64,000 nucleotides of DNA from Streptomyces lavendulae subsp. lavendulae (lineage in GTDB: Bacteria > Actinomycetota > Actinomycetes > Streptomycetales > Streptomycetaceae). The notes under the pieces were generated by a model, which made no database searches, had not been told where the DNA came from, and was given only the letters and a program-made list of their open reading frames with translations. The position numbers and the translations under genes were made by a program. Where the stretch lies: assembly GCF_002803845.1 (NCBI RefSeq), contig NZ_CP024985.1, positions 3,658,001-3,722,000 on the forward strand. The letters are read 5' to 3'. Every line of letters starts with the position of its first letter. Positions within the stretch are counted from its first letter, which is position 1. Below are positions 26,232 to 35,953 of the stretch, piece after piece.

Positions 26232-26513
26232 TTAGCGGCGCTTCGACTTCCGGTCGTCCTTGACGTGGCCGCGGAAGGTGCGAGTCGGCGAGAACTCGCC
26301 GAGCTTGTGGCCGACCATCGACTCGGTGACGAACACCGGGACGTGGGTCTTGCCGTTGTGCACCGCGATGGTGTGACCCAGCATGCTGGGGATGATCATC
26401 GAGCGACGGGACCAGGTCTTGATGACGTTCTTGGTGCCGGCTTCGTTCTGGACGTCCACCTTCTTTACGAGGTGGTCGTCGACGAAGGGCCCCTTCTTGA
26501 GACTGCGCGGCAT
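26232..26513 (-). CDS. rpsS: 30S ribosomal protein S19
   Basis: A small-subunit head protein: MPRSLKKGPFVDDHLVKKV, TWSRRSMIIPSMLGHTIAVHNG, and VGHKLGEFSPTRTFRGHV. 93 aa, 12 nt after rplB. Confidence 0.98.
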   Translation of the reverse strand: MPRSLKKGPFVDDHLVKKVDVQNEAGTKNVIKTWSRRSMIIPSMLGHTIAVHNGKTHVPVFVTESMVGHKLGEFSPTRTFRGHVKDDRKSKRR

Positions 26514-26525
26514 CTAAACCCGCTC

Positions 26526-27362
26526 CTAGCGCTTCTTGTTCGTCTTGCGGCGGCGGACGATGTACTTGCTCGAAGCCTTCTTCGGCGAGCGAGTACGACC
26601 CTCCTTCTGACCCCACGGGGAGACCGGGTGGCGACCACCACTGGTCTTGCCCTCACCACCACCGTGCGGGTGGTCAACCGGGTTCATCGCGACACCGCGG
26701 ACGGACGGGCGAACGCCCTTCCAGCGCATGCGGCCGGCCTTGCCCCAGTTGATGTTCGACTGCTCGGCGTTGCCGACCTCGCCGACCGTGGCGCGGCAGC
26801 GCGCGTCGACGAGACGGATCTCACCGGACGGCATACGAAGGTGGGCCATCGTGCCCTCCTTCGCCAGCAGCTGCACGGAGGCACCGGCCGAGCGGGCGAA
26901 CTTCGCGCCGCCACCGGGACGGAGCTCGATCGCGTGGATCGTGGTACCGACCGGGATGTTGCGGAGCGCCAGGTTGTTACCGGGCTTGATGTCGGCCGTG
27001 GGGCCGTTCTCAATCCGGTCGCCCTGCTTCAGAGCCTTCGGCGCGATGATGTAGCGCTTCTCGCCGTCCGCGTAGTGCAGGAGCGCGATGCGCGCGGTGC
27101 GGTTGGGGTCGTACTCGATGTGCGCGACCTTGGCCGGCACGCCGTCCTTGTCGTGACGACGGAAGTCGATCACGCGGTAGGCGCGCTTGTGTCCACCACC
27201 CTGGTGGCGAACGGTGATCCGGCCGGTGTTGTTACGGCCGCCCTTGCTGTGCAGAGGGCGAACCAGCGACTTCTCCGGCGTGGACCGCGTGATCTCGACA
27301 AAGTCGGCGACGCTGGAGCCACGACGGCCCGGGGTCGTCGGCTTGTACTTGCGGATACCCAT
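26526..27362 (-). CDS. rplB: 50S ribosomal protein L2
   Basis: A peptidyl-transferase-centre protein. MGIRKYKPTTPGRRGSSVAD, GGHKRAYRVIDFRRHDKDG, and the conserved C-terminal loop NPVDHPHGGGEGKTSGGRHPV with the functionally important His. 278 aa. Confidence 0.98.
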   Translation of the reverse strand: MGIRKYKPTTPGRRGSSVADFVEITRSTPEKSLVRPLHSKGGRNNTGRITVRHQGGGHKRAYRVIDFRRHDKDGVPAKVAHIEYDPNRTARIALLHYADGEKRYIIAPKALKQGDRIENGPTADIKPGNNLALRNIPVGTTIHAIELRPGGGAKFARSAGASVQLLAKEGTMAHLRMPSGEIRLVDARCRATVGEVGNAEQSNINWGKAGRMRWKGVRPSVRGVAMNPVDHPHGGGEGKTSGGRHPVSPWGQKEGRTRSPKKASSKYIVRRRKTNKKR

Positions 27363-27401
27363 TTCTCAGTCCTCGTCCGATTCCGGACGACTAGACCTCC
27401 G

Positions 27402-27725
27402 TTAGGAGGCCTGGCCGCCGAAGATGTCGATACGGTTGCCCTCGGCAAGGGTCACGATGGCGCGCTTGGTGTTGGCACGCTTGCCGAAACCGGTCTTGGT
27501 GCGCTTGCGCTTACCCTGACGGTTGATCGTGTTGACCCCGGTGACCTTGACCGAGAAGACCGCCTCGACGGCCTGCTTGATCTGGGTCTTGTTGGCGCCG
27601 GGCGCGACGATGAACGTGTACTTGTTCTCGTCCAGCAGCGCGTAGCTCTTCTCCGAGACGACCGGCTTGATCAGCAGGTCGCGCGGGTCGGTGAAGGTCT
27701 TGCTGGTAACGGTCGCCTCAGACAT
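27402..27725 (-). CDS. rplW: 50S ribosomal protein L23
   Basis: The tunnel-exit docking protein for trigger factor and SRP. DPRDLLIKPVVSEKSYALLDENKYTFIV, KTQIKQAVEAVFSVKVTGVNTI, and GNRIDIFGGQ. 107 aa. ATG overlaps the rplD stop by one base. Confidence 0.97.
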   Translation of the reverse strand: MSEATVTSKTFTDPRDLLIKPVVSEKSYALLDENKYTFIVAPGANKTQIKQAVEAVFSVKVTGVNTINRQGKRKRTKTGFGKRANTKRAIVTLAEGNRIDIFGGQAS

Positions 27726-28375
27726 CAGGCCTCGTTCCCTTCGGTCTCATCGGCCTTGGGGCCAGACACGAAGGACTCGAAAGCGGCCTGGGTGAAGACC
27801 ACGTCGTCAGAGACGATCACGTCGTACGTGTTCAGCTGGCCCGGCTCCAGGATGTGAACCTGGGGCAGGTTGCGGGCGGACAGCCACGCGGCCTCTTCGC
27901 TGCGGTCGACGACCAGGAGCAGGTTCTTGCGCTCCGAGATCTTGCCGAACAGCGTCTTGGCGGCCTTCGTGGAGGCGGCACCCTCGACCACGCCGGTGAC
28001 GACGTGGATGCGGGAGTGACGCGCACGGTCCGAGAGGGCACCGCGGAGGGCGGCGGCCTTCATCTTCTTCGGGGTCCGCTGCGAGTAGTCACGCGGCTGC
28101 GGGCCGTGGACGACGCCACCGCCTGCGAACTGCGGAGCGCGGGTCGAACCCTGACGGGCGCGGCCGGTGCCCTTCTGGCGGTATGGCTTGCGGCCACCAC
28201 CACGGACTTCGCCACGGGTCTTGGTCTTGTGCGTGCCCTGACGGGCAGCAGCCAGCTGAGCGACAACGACCTGGTGGATCAGCGGAACGCTGGTCTTGGC
28301 GTCGAAGATCTCCGCGGGGAGCTCGACGGTACCGGCCTTGTCGCCTGCCGGCGAAAGGATGTCAATGGTGCTCAT
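27725..28375 (-). CDS. rplD: 50S ribosomal protein L4
   Basis: A tunnel protein; in E. coli L4 also represses the S10 operon. Start at MSTIDILSPAGDKAG; the longer open frame upstream overlaps rplC and is not conserved. The tunnel loop is KTKTRGEVRGGGRKPYRQKG, followed by GRARQGSTRAPQFAGGGVVHGP. 216 aa. Confidence 0.97.
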   Translation of the reverse strand: MSTIDILSPAGDKAGTVELPAEIFDAKTSVPLIHQVVVAQLAAARQGTHKTKTRGEVRGGGRKPYRQKGTGRARQGSTRAPQFAGGGVVHGPQPRDYSQRTPKKMKAAALRGALSDRARHSRIHVVTGVVEGAASTKAAKTLFGKISERKNLLLVVDRSEEAAWLSARNLPQVHILEPGQLNTYDVIVSDDVVFTQAAFESFVSGPKADETEGNEA

Positions 28376-28379
28376 TACC

Positions 28380-29024
28380 TCAAGCCCCCTTGGCCGCGGT
28401 ACGGACCAGGACGAGGCCGCCGTTCGGACCGGGGACCGCGCCCTTGATGAGCAGCAGACCCTTCTCCGCGTCAACCGCGTGGATGGTCAGGTTCTGGGTG
28501 GTGACGCGCTCGTTACCCATGCGACCGGCCATGCGCATGCCCTTGAAGACACGCCCAGGGGTGGCGCAGCCACCGATCGAACCGGGGGAGCGGTGCTTGC
28601 GCTGCACACCGTGACCGGCGCCGAGGCCCCGGAAGTTGTGCCGCTTCATGACACCGGCGAAGCCCTTGCCCTTGCTGTTGCCCGTGACGTCAACCTTGAC
28701 GCCGGACTCGAACACCTCAGCAGTGATCTCCTGGCCGAGCGTGTACTCGCTGGCGTCGGAGGTGCGGAGCTCCACCAGGTGGCGGCGGGGGGTCACGTCG
28801 GCCTTGGCGAAGTGGCCCTTGAGGGGCTTGTTCACCTTGCGCGGGTCGATCTCGCCGAAGGCGATCTGGACCGACTCGTAGCCGTCGATGTCGTTCGTAC
28901 GGACCTGGGTAACGACGCAGGGTCCGGCCTTGACCACGGTCACCGGGACGACACGGTTGTTCTCGTCCCAGACCTGGGTCATGCCGAGCTTCTCGCCCAG
29001 GACGCCCTTGATCTGCTTTGCCAT
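28380..29024 (-). CDS. rplC: 50S ribosomal protein L3
   Basis: An assembly-initiating protein near the peptidyl-transferase centre. MAKQIKGVLGEKLGMTQVWDE, and FAGVMKRHNFRGLGAGHGVQRKHRSPGSIG with GRMGNERVTTQNL in the W-loop region. 214 aa. Confidence 0.98.
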   Translation of the reverse strand: MAKQIKGVLGEKLGMTQVWDENNRVVPVTVVKAGPCVVTQVRTNDIDGYESVQIAFGEIDPRKVNKPLKGHFAKADVTPRRHLVELRTSDASEYTLGQEITAEVFESGVKVDVTGNSKGKGFAGVMKRHNFRGLGAGHGVQRKHRSPGSIGGCATPGRVFKGMRMAGRMGNERVTTQNLTIHAVDAEKGLLLIKGAVPGPNGGLVLVRTAAKGA

Positions 29025-29038
29025 CTTCTCGACGCCTC

Positions 29039-29347
29039 TCAGAGCTTGATCTCGATGTCAACGCCGGCCGGAAGGTCCAGGCGCATCAGCGAGTCAACGG
29101 TCTTGGGCGTCGGGTCGAGGATGTCGATCAGGCGCTTGTGCGTGCGCATCTCGAAGTGCTCGCGCGAGTCCTTGTACTTGTGCGGCGACTTGATGACGCA
29201 GTACACGTTCTTCTCAGTGGGCAGCGGCACCGGGCCTGCGACCGACGCACCAGTGCGGGTCACCGTCTCGACGATCTTCTTCGCCGAGGAGTCGATGACC
29301 TCGTGGTCGTAGGCCTTGAGCCGGATGCGGATCTTCTGTCCCGCCAT
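29039..29347 (-). CDS. rpsJ: 30S ribosomal protein S10
   Basis: A small-subunit head protein that also binds NusB in antitermination complexes. MAGQKIRIRLKAYDHEVIDS, TGASVAGPVPLPTEKN, and SREHFEMRTHKRLIDILDPTPKT. 102 aa. The ATG follows ACTACGGAGTAGCC. It heads the S10-spc cluster. The 478-nt region upstream holds a candidate promoter and the leader element shared with rpsL. Confidence 0.98.
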   Translation of the reverse strand: MAGQKIRIRLKAYDHEVIDSSAKKIVETVTRTGASVAGPVPLPTEKNVYCVIKSPHKYKDSREHFEMRTHKRLIDILDPTPKTVDSLMRLDLPAGVDIEIKL

Positions 29348-29425
29348 GGCTACTCCGTAGTCCTGTCTGTATGTGGAAACGCTCTGGCTCTCGGTCGGCT
29401 GCGGGACGGATCCCGCGGCTTCTCT

Positions 29426-29450
29426 CCGACCCACGCGGTCGGGCGTGTCG
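29426..29450 (-). promoter_or_regulatory. Conserved leader element, S10 copy
   Basis: A 25-nt stretch identical at 24 positions to 35604-35628 in the rpsL leader. On the minus strand its core CCGACC-GCGTG-GGTCGG can fold as a 6-bp stem with a 5-nt loop, preceded by CGACACGC. The similarity stops abruptly at both ends. Confidence 0.75.
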
Positions 29451-29746
29451 CACACCCTCTACAGAAAATTCCCATACGGAAATTCCCTCGTCCAAGGGGA
29501 TGCGGTCCCGGACCGCGCATCGGGGGAGAAACACCCACCGAGTGCCTGGTAAGCACCCTGCTGACACTTCCCAGAAGATTCCCGTACGTCCGCCCTCATT
29601 GCTGCCCCGAAAGGCAGATTAAGGACGACGAGTACTGTGGGACTCGCTTCCGGTCCTCCCGGCGGGAGGCGCACAGCATCGGCACTCAACCGAGCAACTT
29701 GAGTAGTCTGCCATACGACACACCTACCTGGCCAATCGGGCCGAAG

Positions 29747-29774
29747 AGAATACCCCGCCGGGCGATCACGTCAA
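29747..29774 (-). promoter_or_regulatory. Candidate S10 operon promoter
   Basis: On the minus strand TTGACG (29769-29774) is followed after 16 nt by TATTCT (29747-29752), a good match to the vegetative sigma (HrdB-type) -35/-10 pattern. It points toward rpsJ. Confidence 0.55.
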
Positions 29775-29825
29775 ACCGCGCCGCGCGCCTCGCCCTACGG
29801 GGGTTCTCCCAGGCCGGACTGCTGA

Positions 29826-31016
29826 TCACGAGCGGGAGACGGTCCCGCACTCCTCCTGCCCGCGCGCCTCGATGGTCTTGCTGCGGTCATACGGGTCGAC
29901 CGGCGATCCGGAGGGTGCCGGTCCGCTGTCCGCGGGGTCCGAGAAGAAGGACGGGTGCAGGTACCCGTCGTACCGGTCGCAGGCGCTGTTGGCGAGGTCC
30001 GGCCGGAAGGACACGAGCCGCAGGGCGCCGGGCACCCCCTTCCACCTGGCGGGATCGGCGACCGAGAAGGTGATCTCGCGCCGCACGATCGTGCGCGCGA
30101 CGTCCTCCGGGTTCCCCTTGACCTTCACGAAGGGGTGGACGAAGGAGAAGTCCGCCTTCACCTCGGCCTGTCCGGCCTTCTCCCCCGGCTCCACCCACAT
30201 CCGGCCCCGCACCTTGACCACGTCTCCCACCGGCTTGAGCTCGGCCGGGTCGTAGCGGGTGAACAGGTCCAGCGGGTCGTGCTCGCGCGTCGGCTGCCGG
30301 AGGGACTCGTCCAGCTCCTTGCGCAACTCCTCGTCCTGCGGGTCCAGCAGCTTCAGGGCCTCTTCCGGCCGCTCCCCGCGCAGCGTCGCCGGGTTCAGGT
30401 TGGCGGCGACCAGAAACTGCTTCACCTTCGCCAGCGCGTCGGCGACCTGGTCCTCGGTCATACCCCCGACCGCGGTGGCCGGCGGGACCTCGATGCCCGC
30501 GGCGCCCTCCGCCCACTGGAGTGCCGGCGAGCCCCGGAAGGGGTCCTTGAGCGTCGGACGGTCGGGGTACACGGCCTCCGGGGCCGCGGTCGGACGTACG
30601 GACTCGGCCGGCAGCGGCGCGGCCGTGGCGGCCCGCTCACGGGCCCCGGCCTTGCCGGTCAGCTTGTCGATCACCAGCCCCGGGCGTACGACGACCAGCG
30701 CGAGCCCCGCGATGAAGACGATCGCGGCGGCCGCCTTGAGCCTGCGCTTGGCCTTCCCCCGGCCTTCCATCTCCTGCCAGGCCGGCCCGGTCCGCCACCC
30801 CGGCGGATCGTTGCGCACCGGCCGGCGGCGGCCGAACCGCCCGCGCCCCTGCCCGGCCGCCCGCTCCGCCTCCTCGCGGCGCAGCCGCTCGGTGACCATC
30901 CGCGCCCGTGCCGACGGCTCCGCCGGGGCGTCCGCGGACTCCCGCGCGACCTGATCCGCGAACCGGGCCCACTCCTCGTCGGAGATCCGCGGTCTGCCGT
31001 CGTCCTGCTGCCCCAT
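29826..31016 (-). CDS. Single-pass membrane protein of unknown function
   Basis: A 396-aa protein that I do not recognise beyond being of a type found in Streptomyces near tuf. An N-terminal cytoplasmic part (about 1-90) is rich in Arg and Glu and includes RISDEEWARFADQVARES. One membrane segment follows at about 94-111 (AAAAIVFIAGLALVVV). The rest is a long extracytoplasmic region with a Pro/Ala linker, then a folded part containing DQVADALAKVKQFLVAANLN, MWVEPGEKAGQAEV and TIVRREITFSV. The Arg-rich segment before the membrane predicts N-in topology. It lies between tuf, which has its own terminator, and the S10 promoter. Confidence 0.85.
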   Translation of the reverse strand: MGQQDDGRPRISDEEWARFADQVARESADAPAEPSARARMVTERLRREEAERAAGQGRGRFGRRRPVRNDPPGWRTGPAWQEMEGRGKAKRRLKAAAAIVFIAGLALVVVRPGLVIDKLTGKAGARERAATAAPLPAESVRPTAAPEAVYPDRPTLKDPFRGSPALQWAEGAAGIEVPPATAVGGMTEDQVADALAKVKQFLVAANLNPATLRGERPEEALKLLDPQDEELRKELDESLRQPTREHDPLDLFTRYDPAELKPVGDVVKVRGRMWVEPGEKAGQAEVKADFSFVHPFVKVKGNPEDVARTIVRREITFSVADPARWKGVPGALRLVSFRPDLANSACDRYDGYLHPSFFSDPADSGPAPSGSPVDPYDRSKTIEARGQEECGTVSRS

Positions 31017-31097
31017 GCTTCCCCACCTTGTGCGATTCCGGTCGAACTGCCGGTGAGCCTCTCACAGGGGCTTTATGTGTTCTTTACCGGGGTACGG

Positions 31098-31145
31098 AGA
31101 AGGGCCCCTCCCCCGCCGCCGGAGCGGTGGGGAAGGGGCCCTTCT
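31098..31145 (-). terminator. Terminator of tuf
   Basis: AGAAGGGCCCCT at 31098-31109 pairs with its complement ending at 31145, extended by CCCC/GGGG pairs across one mismatch. It lies 48 nt after the tuf stop. There is no U-tract on the minus side. Confidence 0.8.
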
Positions 31146-31193
31146 GCCGAACATGGTGCCCGCTCGCGCGAGCTACCAGGTCAGAGCACGAAA

Positions 31194-32387
<1,194 letters not shown>

Positions 32388-32464
32388 GGGGTCCTCCTGA
32401 GAGTGGTTCTGTACGCCTTGAATCATCGGCGCCAGGTGATCTTTGCTGGATAGCCGGTTCCCCC

Positions 32465-32495
32465 GGGGCAACGGGAGGGTTACTCCTGTTGCCCC
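32465..32495 (-). other. Hairpin in the fusA-tuf gap
   Basis: GGGGCAACGGGAG at 32465-32477 pairs with CTCCTGTTGCCCC at 32483-32495 (13 bp with one wobble, 5-nt loop). It could partly terminate the str transcript so that tuf is expressed separately, or act as a processing site. Confidence 0.6.
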
Positions 32496-32536
32496 AGAGG
32501 CTCCGGTGGCAAGCCTAAAACGTGAACTCGGAAGAG

Positions 32537-34669
32537 TTACTCGCCCTTGGCCTTCGCGATGATCTCCTCAGCGACGTTCCGGGGAACCTCGGCGTAGGAG
32601 TCGAACTGCATCGAGTAGCTGGCGCGACCCGAGGTCTTGCTGCGGAGGTCTCCGACGTAGCCGAACATCTCCGAGAGGGGCACGAGGCCCTTGACGACGC
32701 GAGCGCCGTGGCGCTCCTCCATGGCCTGGATCTGGCCACGGCGGGAGTTGATGTCGCCGATGACGTCACCCATGTAGTCCTCGGGCGTGGTGACCTCGAC
32801 GGCCATCATCGGCTCCATGAGCACGGGGGACGCCTTGCGCGCGGCCTCCTTGAAGGCCTGCGAACCGGCGATCTTGAACGCGAGCTCGGAGGAGTCGACC
32901 TCGTGGTAGCCACCGTCGAGAAGCGTGACGCGGACGCCCGTCATCTCGTAGCCGGCGAGGATGCCGAACTGCATGGCCTCCTGCGCACCGGCGTCGACCG
33001 AAGGGATGTACTCCTTCGGCACGCGGCCACCGGTGACCTTGTTCACGAACTCGTACGCCGGACCGTCGGCCTCGGTGATGGGCTCGATCGCGATCTGCAC
33101 CTTGGCGAACTGACCGGTACCACCGGTCTGCTTCTTGTGGGTGTAGTCGTGACGCTCGACGGTGCCGCGGATGGTCTCGCGGTACGCGACCTGCGGCTTG
33201 CCGACGTTGGCTTCGACCTTGAACTCGCGCTTCATACGGTCGACCAGCACCTCAAGGTGCAGCTCGCCCATACCGCCGAGGATGGTCTGGCCCGTCTCCT
33301 CGTCCGAGTGAACGTGGAAGGAGGGGTCCTCCTCCGCGAGACGCTGGATGGCGACACCCAGCTTCTCCTGGTCACCCTTGGACTTGGGCTCGATGGCGAC
33401 CTGGATGACCGGGGCCGGGAAGTCCATGGACTCCAGGATCACCTGGTTCTTGTCGTCACACAGCGTCTCACCGGTGGTGGTCTGCTTCAGGCCCATGACG
33501 GCGACGATGTCGCCGGCGCCCACCGAGTCGATCTCCTCACGCTTGTTCGCGTGCATGCGGTAGATCTTGCCGATGCGCTCCTTCTTGCCCTTGACGGAGT
33601 TCAGCACCGCAGTGCCGGCCTCCAGGCGGCCCGAGTAAACCCGGACGAAGGTGAGCTTGCCGAGGTGCGGGTCGCTCATGATCTTGAACGCGAGCGCGGC
33701 GAGGGGCTCCTCGTCGGACGGCTTGCGCTTCACGACGACCTCGGGGTCGCGGACGTCGTGGCCCTCGATGGCCTCGATGTCCAGCGGCGACGGCAGGTAG
33801 CGGACGACGGCGTCGAGCAGGGGCTGGACGCCCTTGTTCTTGAACGCCGTGCCACAGAACACCGCGGTGATCGTGGGCTCGCCCTTGCCCTTGCCGGAGC
33901 CGAGGATGATGCGACGGACGGCGGCGTGCAGCTGCTCCACGGACGGCTCGTCGCCGTTCAGGAAGAGCTCCATGATCTCGTCGTCGTTCTCGGCGACGGT
34001 CTCGACCAGCTTGCCGCGCCACTCTTCAGCAGCCTCGGTGTGCGTGGCCGGGATGTCGACGATGTCGTACATCTCGCCCTTGGTCGCCTCGGCGGACCAG
34101 ACGAACGCCTTCATCGTGACGAGGTCGACGACACCCTGGAAGTCGGCCTCGGCACCGATGGGGAGCTGCATGACGATCGGAACCGCACCGAGGCGGTCCT
34201 TGATCATCTCGACGCAGCGGTGGAACTCGGCGCCGGTGCGGTCGAGCTTGTTGACGAAGCAGATGCGCGGCACGCCGTAGCGGTCCGCCTGACGCCAAAC
34301 GGTCTCGGACTGCGGCTCGACGCCGGCCACACCGTCGAACACGGTGACGGCGCCGTCGAGGACGCGGAGCGAACGCTCCACCTCGACGGTGAAGTCGACG
34401 TGACCCGGGGTGTCGATGATGTTGATGGTGTGGTCAACATCTTCGAGCGGCCAGTGGCAGGTGGTAGCGGCAGACGTGATGGTGATACCACGCTCCTGCT
34501 CCTGCTCCATCCAGTCCATCGTGGCAGCGCCGTCGTGGACCTCACCGATCTTGTACGACACACCGGTGTAGAACAGGATGCGCTCGGTGGTGGTCGTCTT
34601 GCCCGCGTCGATGTGGGCCATGATGCCGATGTTGCGCACCTTGGCCAGGTCAAGCGAAGTGGTAGCCAT
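32537..34669 (-). CDS. fusA: Elongation factor G
   Basis: The translocase GTPase. MATTSLDLAKVRNIGIMAHI, P-loop AHIDAGKTTTTERIL, switch II DTPGHVDF and NKLD are present, followed by the domain IV region GGRVPKEYIPSVDAGAQEAM. 710 aa, full length. Third gene of the str operon, 39 nt after rpsG. Confidence 0.98.
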   Translation of the reverse strand: MATTSLDLAKVRNIGIMAHIDAGKTTTTERILFYTGVSYKIGEVHDGAATMDWMEQEQERGITITSAATTCHWPLEDVDHTINIIDTPGHVDFTVEVERSLRVLDGAVTVFDGVAGVEPQSETVWRQADRYGVPRICFVNKLDRTGAEFHRCVEMIKDRLGAVPIVMQLPIGAEADFQGVVDLVTMKAFVWSAEATKGEMYDIVDIPATHTEAAEEWRGKLVETVAENDDEIMELFLNGDEPSVEQLHAAVRRIILGSGKGKGEPTITAVFCGTAFKNKGVQPLLDAVVRYLPSPLDIEAIEGHDVRDPEVVVKRKPSDEEPLAALAFKIMSDPHLGKLTFVRVYSGRLEAGTAVLNSVKGKKERIGKIYRMHANKREEIDSVGAGDIVAVMGLKQTTTGETLCDDKNQVILESMDFPAPVIQVAIEPKSKGDQEKLGVAIQRLAEEDPSFHVHSDEETGQTILGGMGELHLEVLVDRMKREFKVEANVGKPQVAYRETIRGTVERHDYTHKKQTGGTGQFAKVQIAIEPITEADGPAYEFVNKVTGGRVPKEYIPSVDAGAQEAMQFGILAGYEMTGVRVTLLDGGYHEVDSSELAFKIAGSQAFKEAARKASPVLMEPMMAVEVTTPEDYMGDVIGDINSRRGQIQAMEERHGARVVKGLVPLSEMFGYVGDLRSKTSGRASYSMQFDSYAEVPRNVAEEIIAKAKGE

Positions 34670-34708
34670 ATCGGCTCAGTCTTCTCTCGGTCTCGATGTG
34701 GGTTGGGA

Positions 34709-35179
34709 CTACCAGCGGTAGTGCGCGAAGGCCTTGTTGGACTCGGCCATCTTGTGCGTGTCCTCACGCTTCTTGACGGCAGCGCCAAGACCGTTCGAGG
34801 CGTCGAGCAGCTCGTTCATCAGGCGCTCGGTCATGGTCTTCTCGCGGCGGGCGCGGGAGTAACCCACGAGCCAGCGGAGGGCCAGGGTCGACTGGCGACC
34901 CGGCTTGACCTCGACGGGAACCTGGTAGGTCGCGCCACCGACACGGCGGGACTTGACCTCAAGGGACGGCTTGACGTTCTCCAGCGCGCGCTTCAGCGTG
35001 ATGACCGGGTCGTTGCCGGTCTTCTCGCGGAGGCCTTCCATGGCGCCGTAAACGATGCGCTCGGCGGTGGAGCGCTTGCCGTTCAGGAGGATCTTGTTGA
35101 TGAGCGAGGTCACCAGAGGAGATGCGTAGACCGGGTCGATGATGACCGGGCGCTTCGGGGCGGGGCCCTTACGAGGCAT
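34709..35179 (-). CDS. rpsG: 30S ribosomal protein S7
   Basis: Assembles the 16S 3' domain; in E. coli it represses the str operon. MPRKGPAPKRPVIIDPVYAS, NKILLNGKRSTAERIVYGAM, and RRVGGATYQVPVEVKPGRQSTLALRWL. 156 aa. The protein ends in AFAHYRW. It starts 2 nt after the rpsL stop. Confidence 0.98.
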   Translation of the reverse strand: MPRKGPAPKRPVIIDPVYASPLVTSLINKILLNGKRSTAERIVYGAMEGLREKTGNDPVITLKRALENVKPSLEVKSRRVGGATYQVPVEVKPGRQSTLALRWLVGYSRARREKTMTERLMNELLDASNGLGAAVKKREDTHKMAESNKAFAHYRW

Positions 35180-35181
35180 TC

Positions 35182-35553
35182 TTACTTCTCCTTCTTGGCG
35201 CCGTAGCGGCTGCGGGCCTGCTTGCGGTTCTTGACAGCCTGGGTGTCAAGCGCACCGCGGATGATCTTGTAACGAACACCCGGCAGGTCCTTCACACGGC
35301 CACCACGCACGAGCACGATCGAGTGCTCCTGCAGGTTGTGTCCCTCACCCGGAATGTAAGCGGTGACCTCGATGCCGGAGGTCAGACGCACACGCGCGAC
35401 CTTACGGAGCGCCGAGTTCGGCTTCTTCGGGGTGGTCGTGAACACACGCGTGCAGACGCCACGACGCTGGGGCGAAGCCTCAAGCGCGGGGGTCTTTGTC
35501 TTCTCGACCTTGTCCTGCCGGCCCTTACGGACCAGCTGCTGGATCGTAGGCAC
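35182..35553 (-). CDS. rpsL: 30S ribosomal protein S12
   Basis: A decoding-centre protein. The GTG at 35553 gives VPTIQQLVRKGRQDKVEKTK. The two streptomycin-sensitivity lysines are wild type (TTTPKKPNSALRK and GGRVKDLPGVRYK). 123 aa, ending RYGAKKEK. First gene of the str operon, with a ~185-nt leader that carries the conserved element. Confidence 0.98.
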   Translation of the reverse strand: MPTIQQLVRKGRQDKVEKTKTPALEASPQRRGVCTRVFTTTPKKPNSALRKVARVRLTSGIEVTAYIPGEGHNLQEHSIVLVRGGRVKDLPGVRYKIIRGALDTQAVKNRKQARSRYGAKKEK

Positions 35554-35603
35554 TACTTCTCCGGTTTCTGTGTGCCGTGTAGTGAAGCTAACCTGGAACT
35601 TTG

Positions 35604-35628
35604 CCGACCCACGCGGTCGGGTGTGTCG
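35604..35628 (-). promoter_or_regulatory. Conserved leader element, str copy
   Basis: The second copy of the 25-nt element at 29426-29450; only one base differs (T instead of C on the plus strand, at the 19th position). It lies about 50 nt upstream of rpsL, inside the predicted 5' leader, and folds the same 6-bp stem. A 10-nt piece of it (GCGTGGGTCG) also occurs in the rplJ-rplL gap, possibly by chance. Confidence 0.75.
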
Positions 35629-35744
35629 GATCCGGCGGACCTCCGCGCAAGCGCGGAAACGCATGGATCGCGGTGGCCGATGCGGCTCGCGTGCGGTTGA
35701 TGGACACGCACGGGAGCCCAGGCACACCCCAGGCACAAGGTCTG

Positions 35745-35773
35745 AGCGTACCCACCGCATCCACTCCGGTCAA
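35745..35773 (-). promoter_or_regulatory. rpsL (str operon) promoter
   Basis: On the minus strand TTGACC (35768-35773) and TACGCT (35745-35750) are separated by exactly 17 nt, a near-ideal vegetative promoter. Predicted start near 35738 gives a leader of about 185 nt before rpsL. Confidence 0.7.
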
Positions 35774-35953
35774 AACATAAGCCGCACCGCTGCGGCCCGT
35801 ACGACCGCACAGCTCAGACGCCACACGGGCGCGGGCCCCCCGAGGCGGGGTGGCCGTGCGCTCTTCACACCGGCGTGGTAGGGCGGGCGAACTACACTGC
35901 CAGCGAATCCCAGCGAGTCAGACCAAACACGTACGAGCGCCAGGAGCAGGACA

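Larger units (their letters stand above)
29348..29825 (-). other. S10 operon upstream region, no gene
   Basis: 478 nt without a credible gene. On the minus strand it holds a promoter-like pair at 29747-29774 and, about 80 nt before rpsJ, the conserved leader element at 29426-29450. If the promoter is right, the 5' leader is nearly 400 nt, long enough for antitermination or autoregulatory structure. Confidence 0.6.
35554..35953. other. Divergent control region between rpsL and the YfhO-like gene
   Basis: 400 nt without a credible gene. On the minus side it contains the rpsL promoter (35745-35773) and the conserved leader element (35604-35628). On the plus side AGGAG at 35942-35946 serves the YfhO-like gene; TACACT near 35892 could be its -10 box but no -35 partner is evident. 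Confidence 0.6.

Noticed and set aside
29459..29689. Small minus-strand frame upstream of rpsJ
   Set aside because: Lies in the predicted S10 leader, has no ribosome site or recognisable motif.
32522..35206. 894-codon plus-strand frame over fusA and rpsG
   Set aside because: Antisense shadow of strongly conserved genes.
35182..35553. Possible streptomycin-resistance substitutions in rpsL
   Set aside because: Both key lysines (PKKPNS and GRVKDLP) are the wild-type residues.
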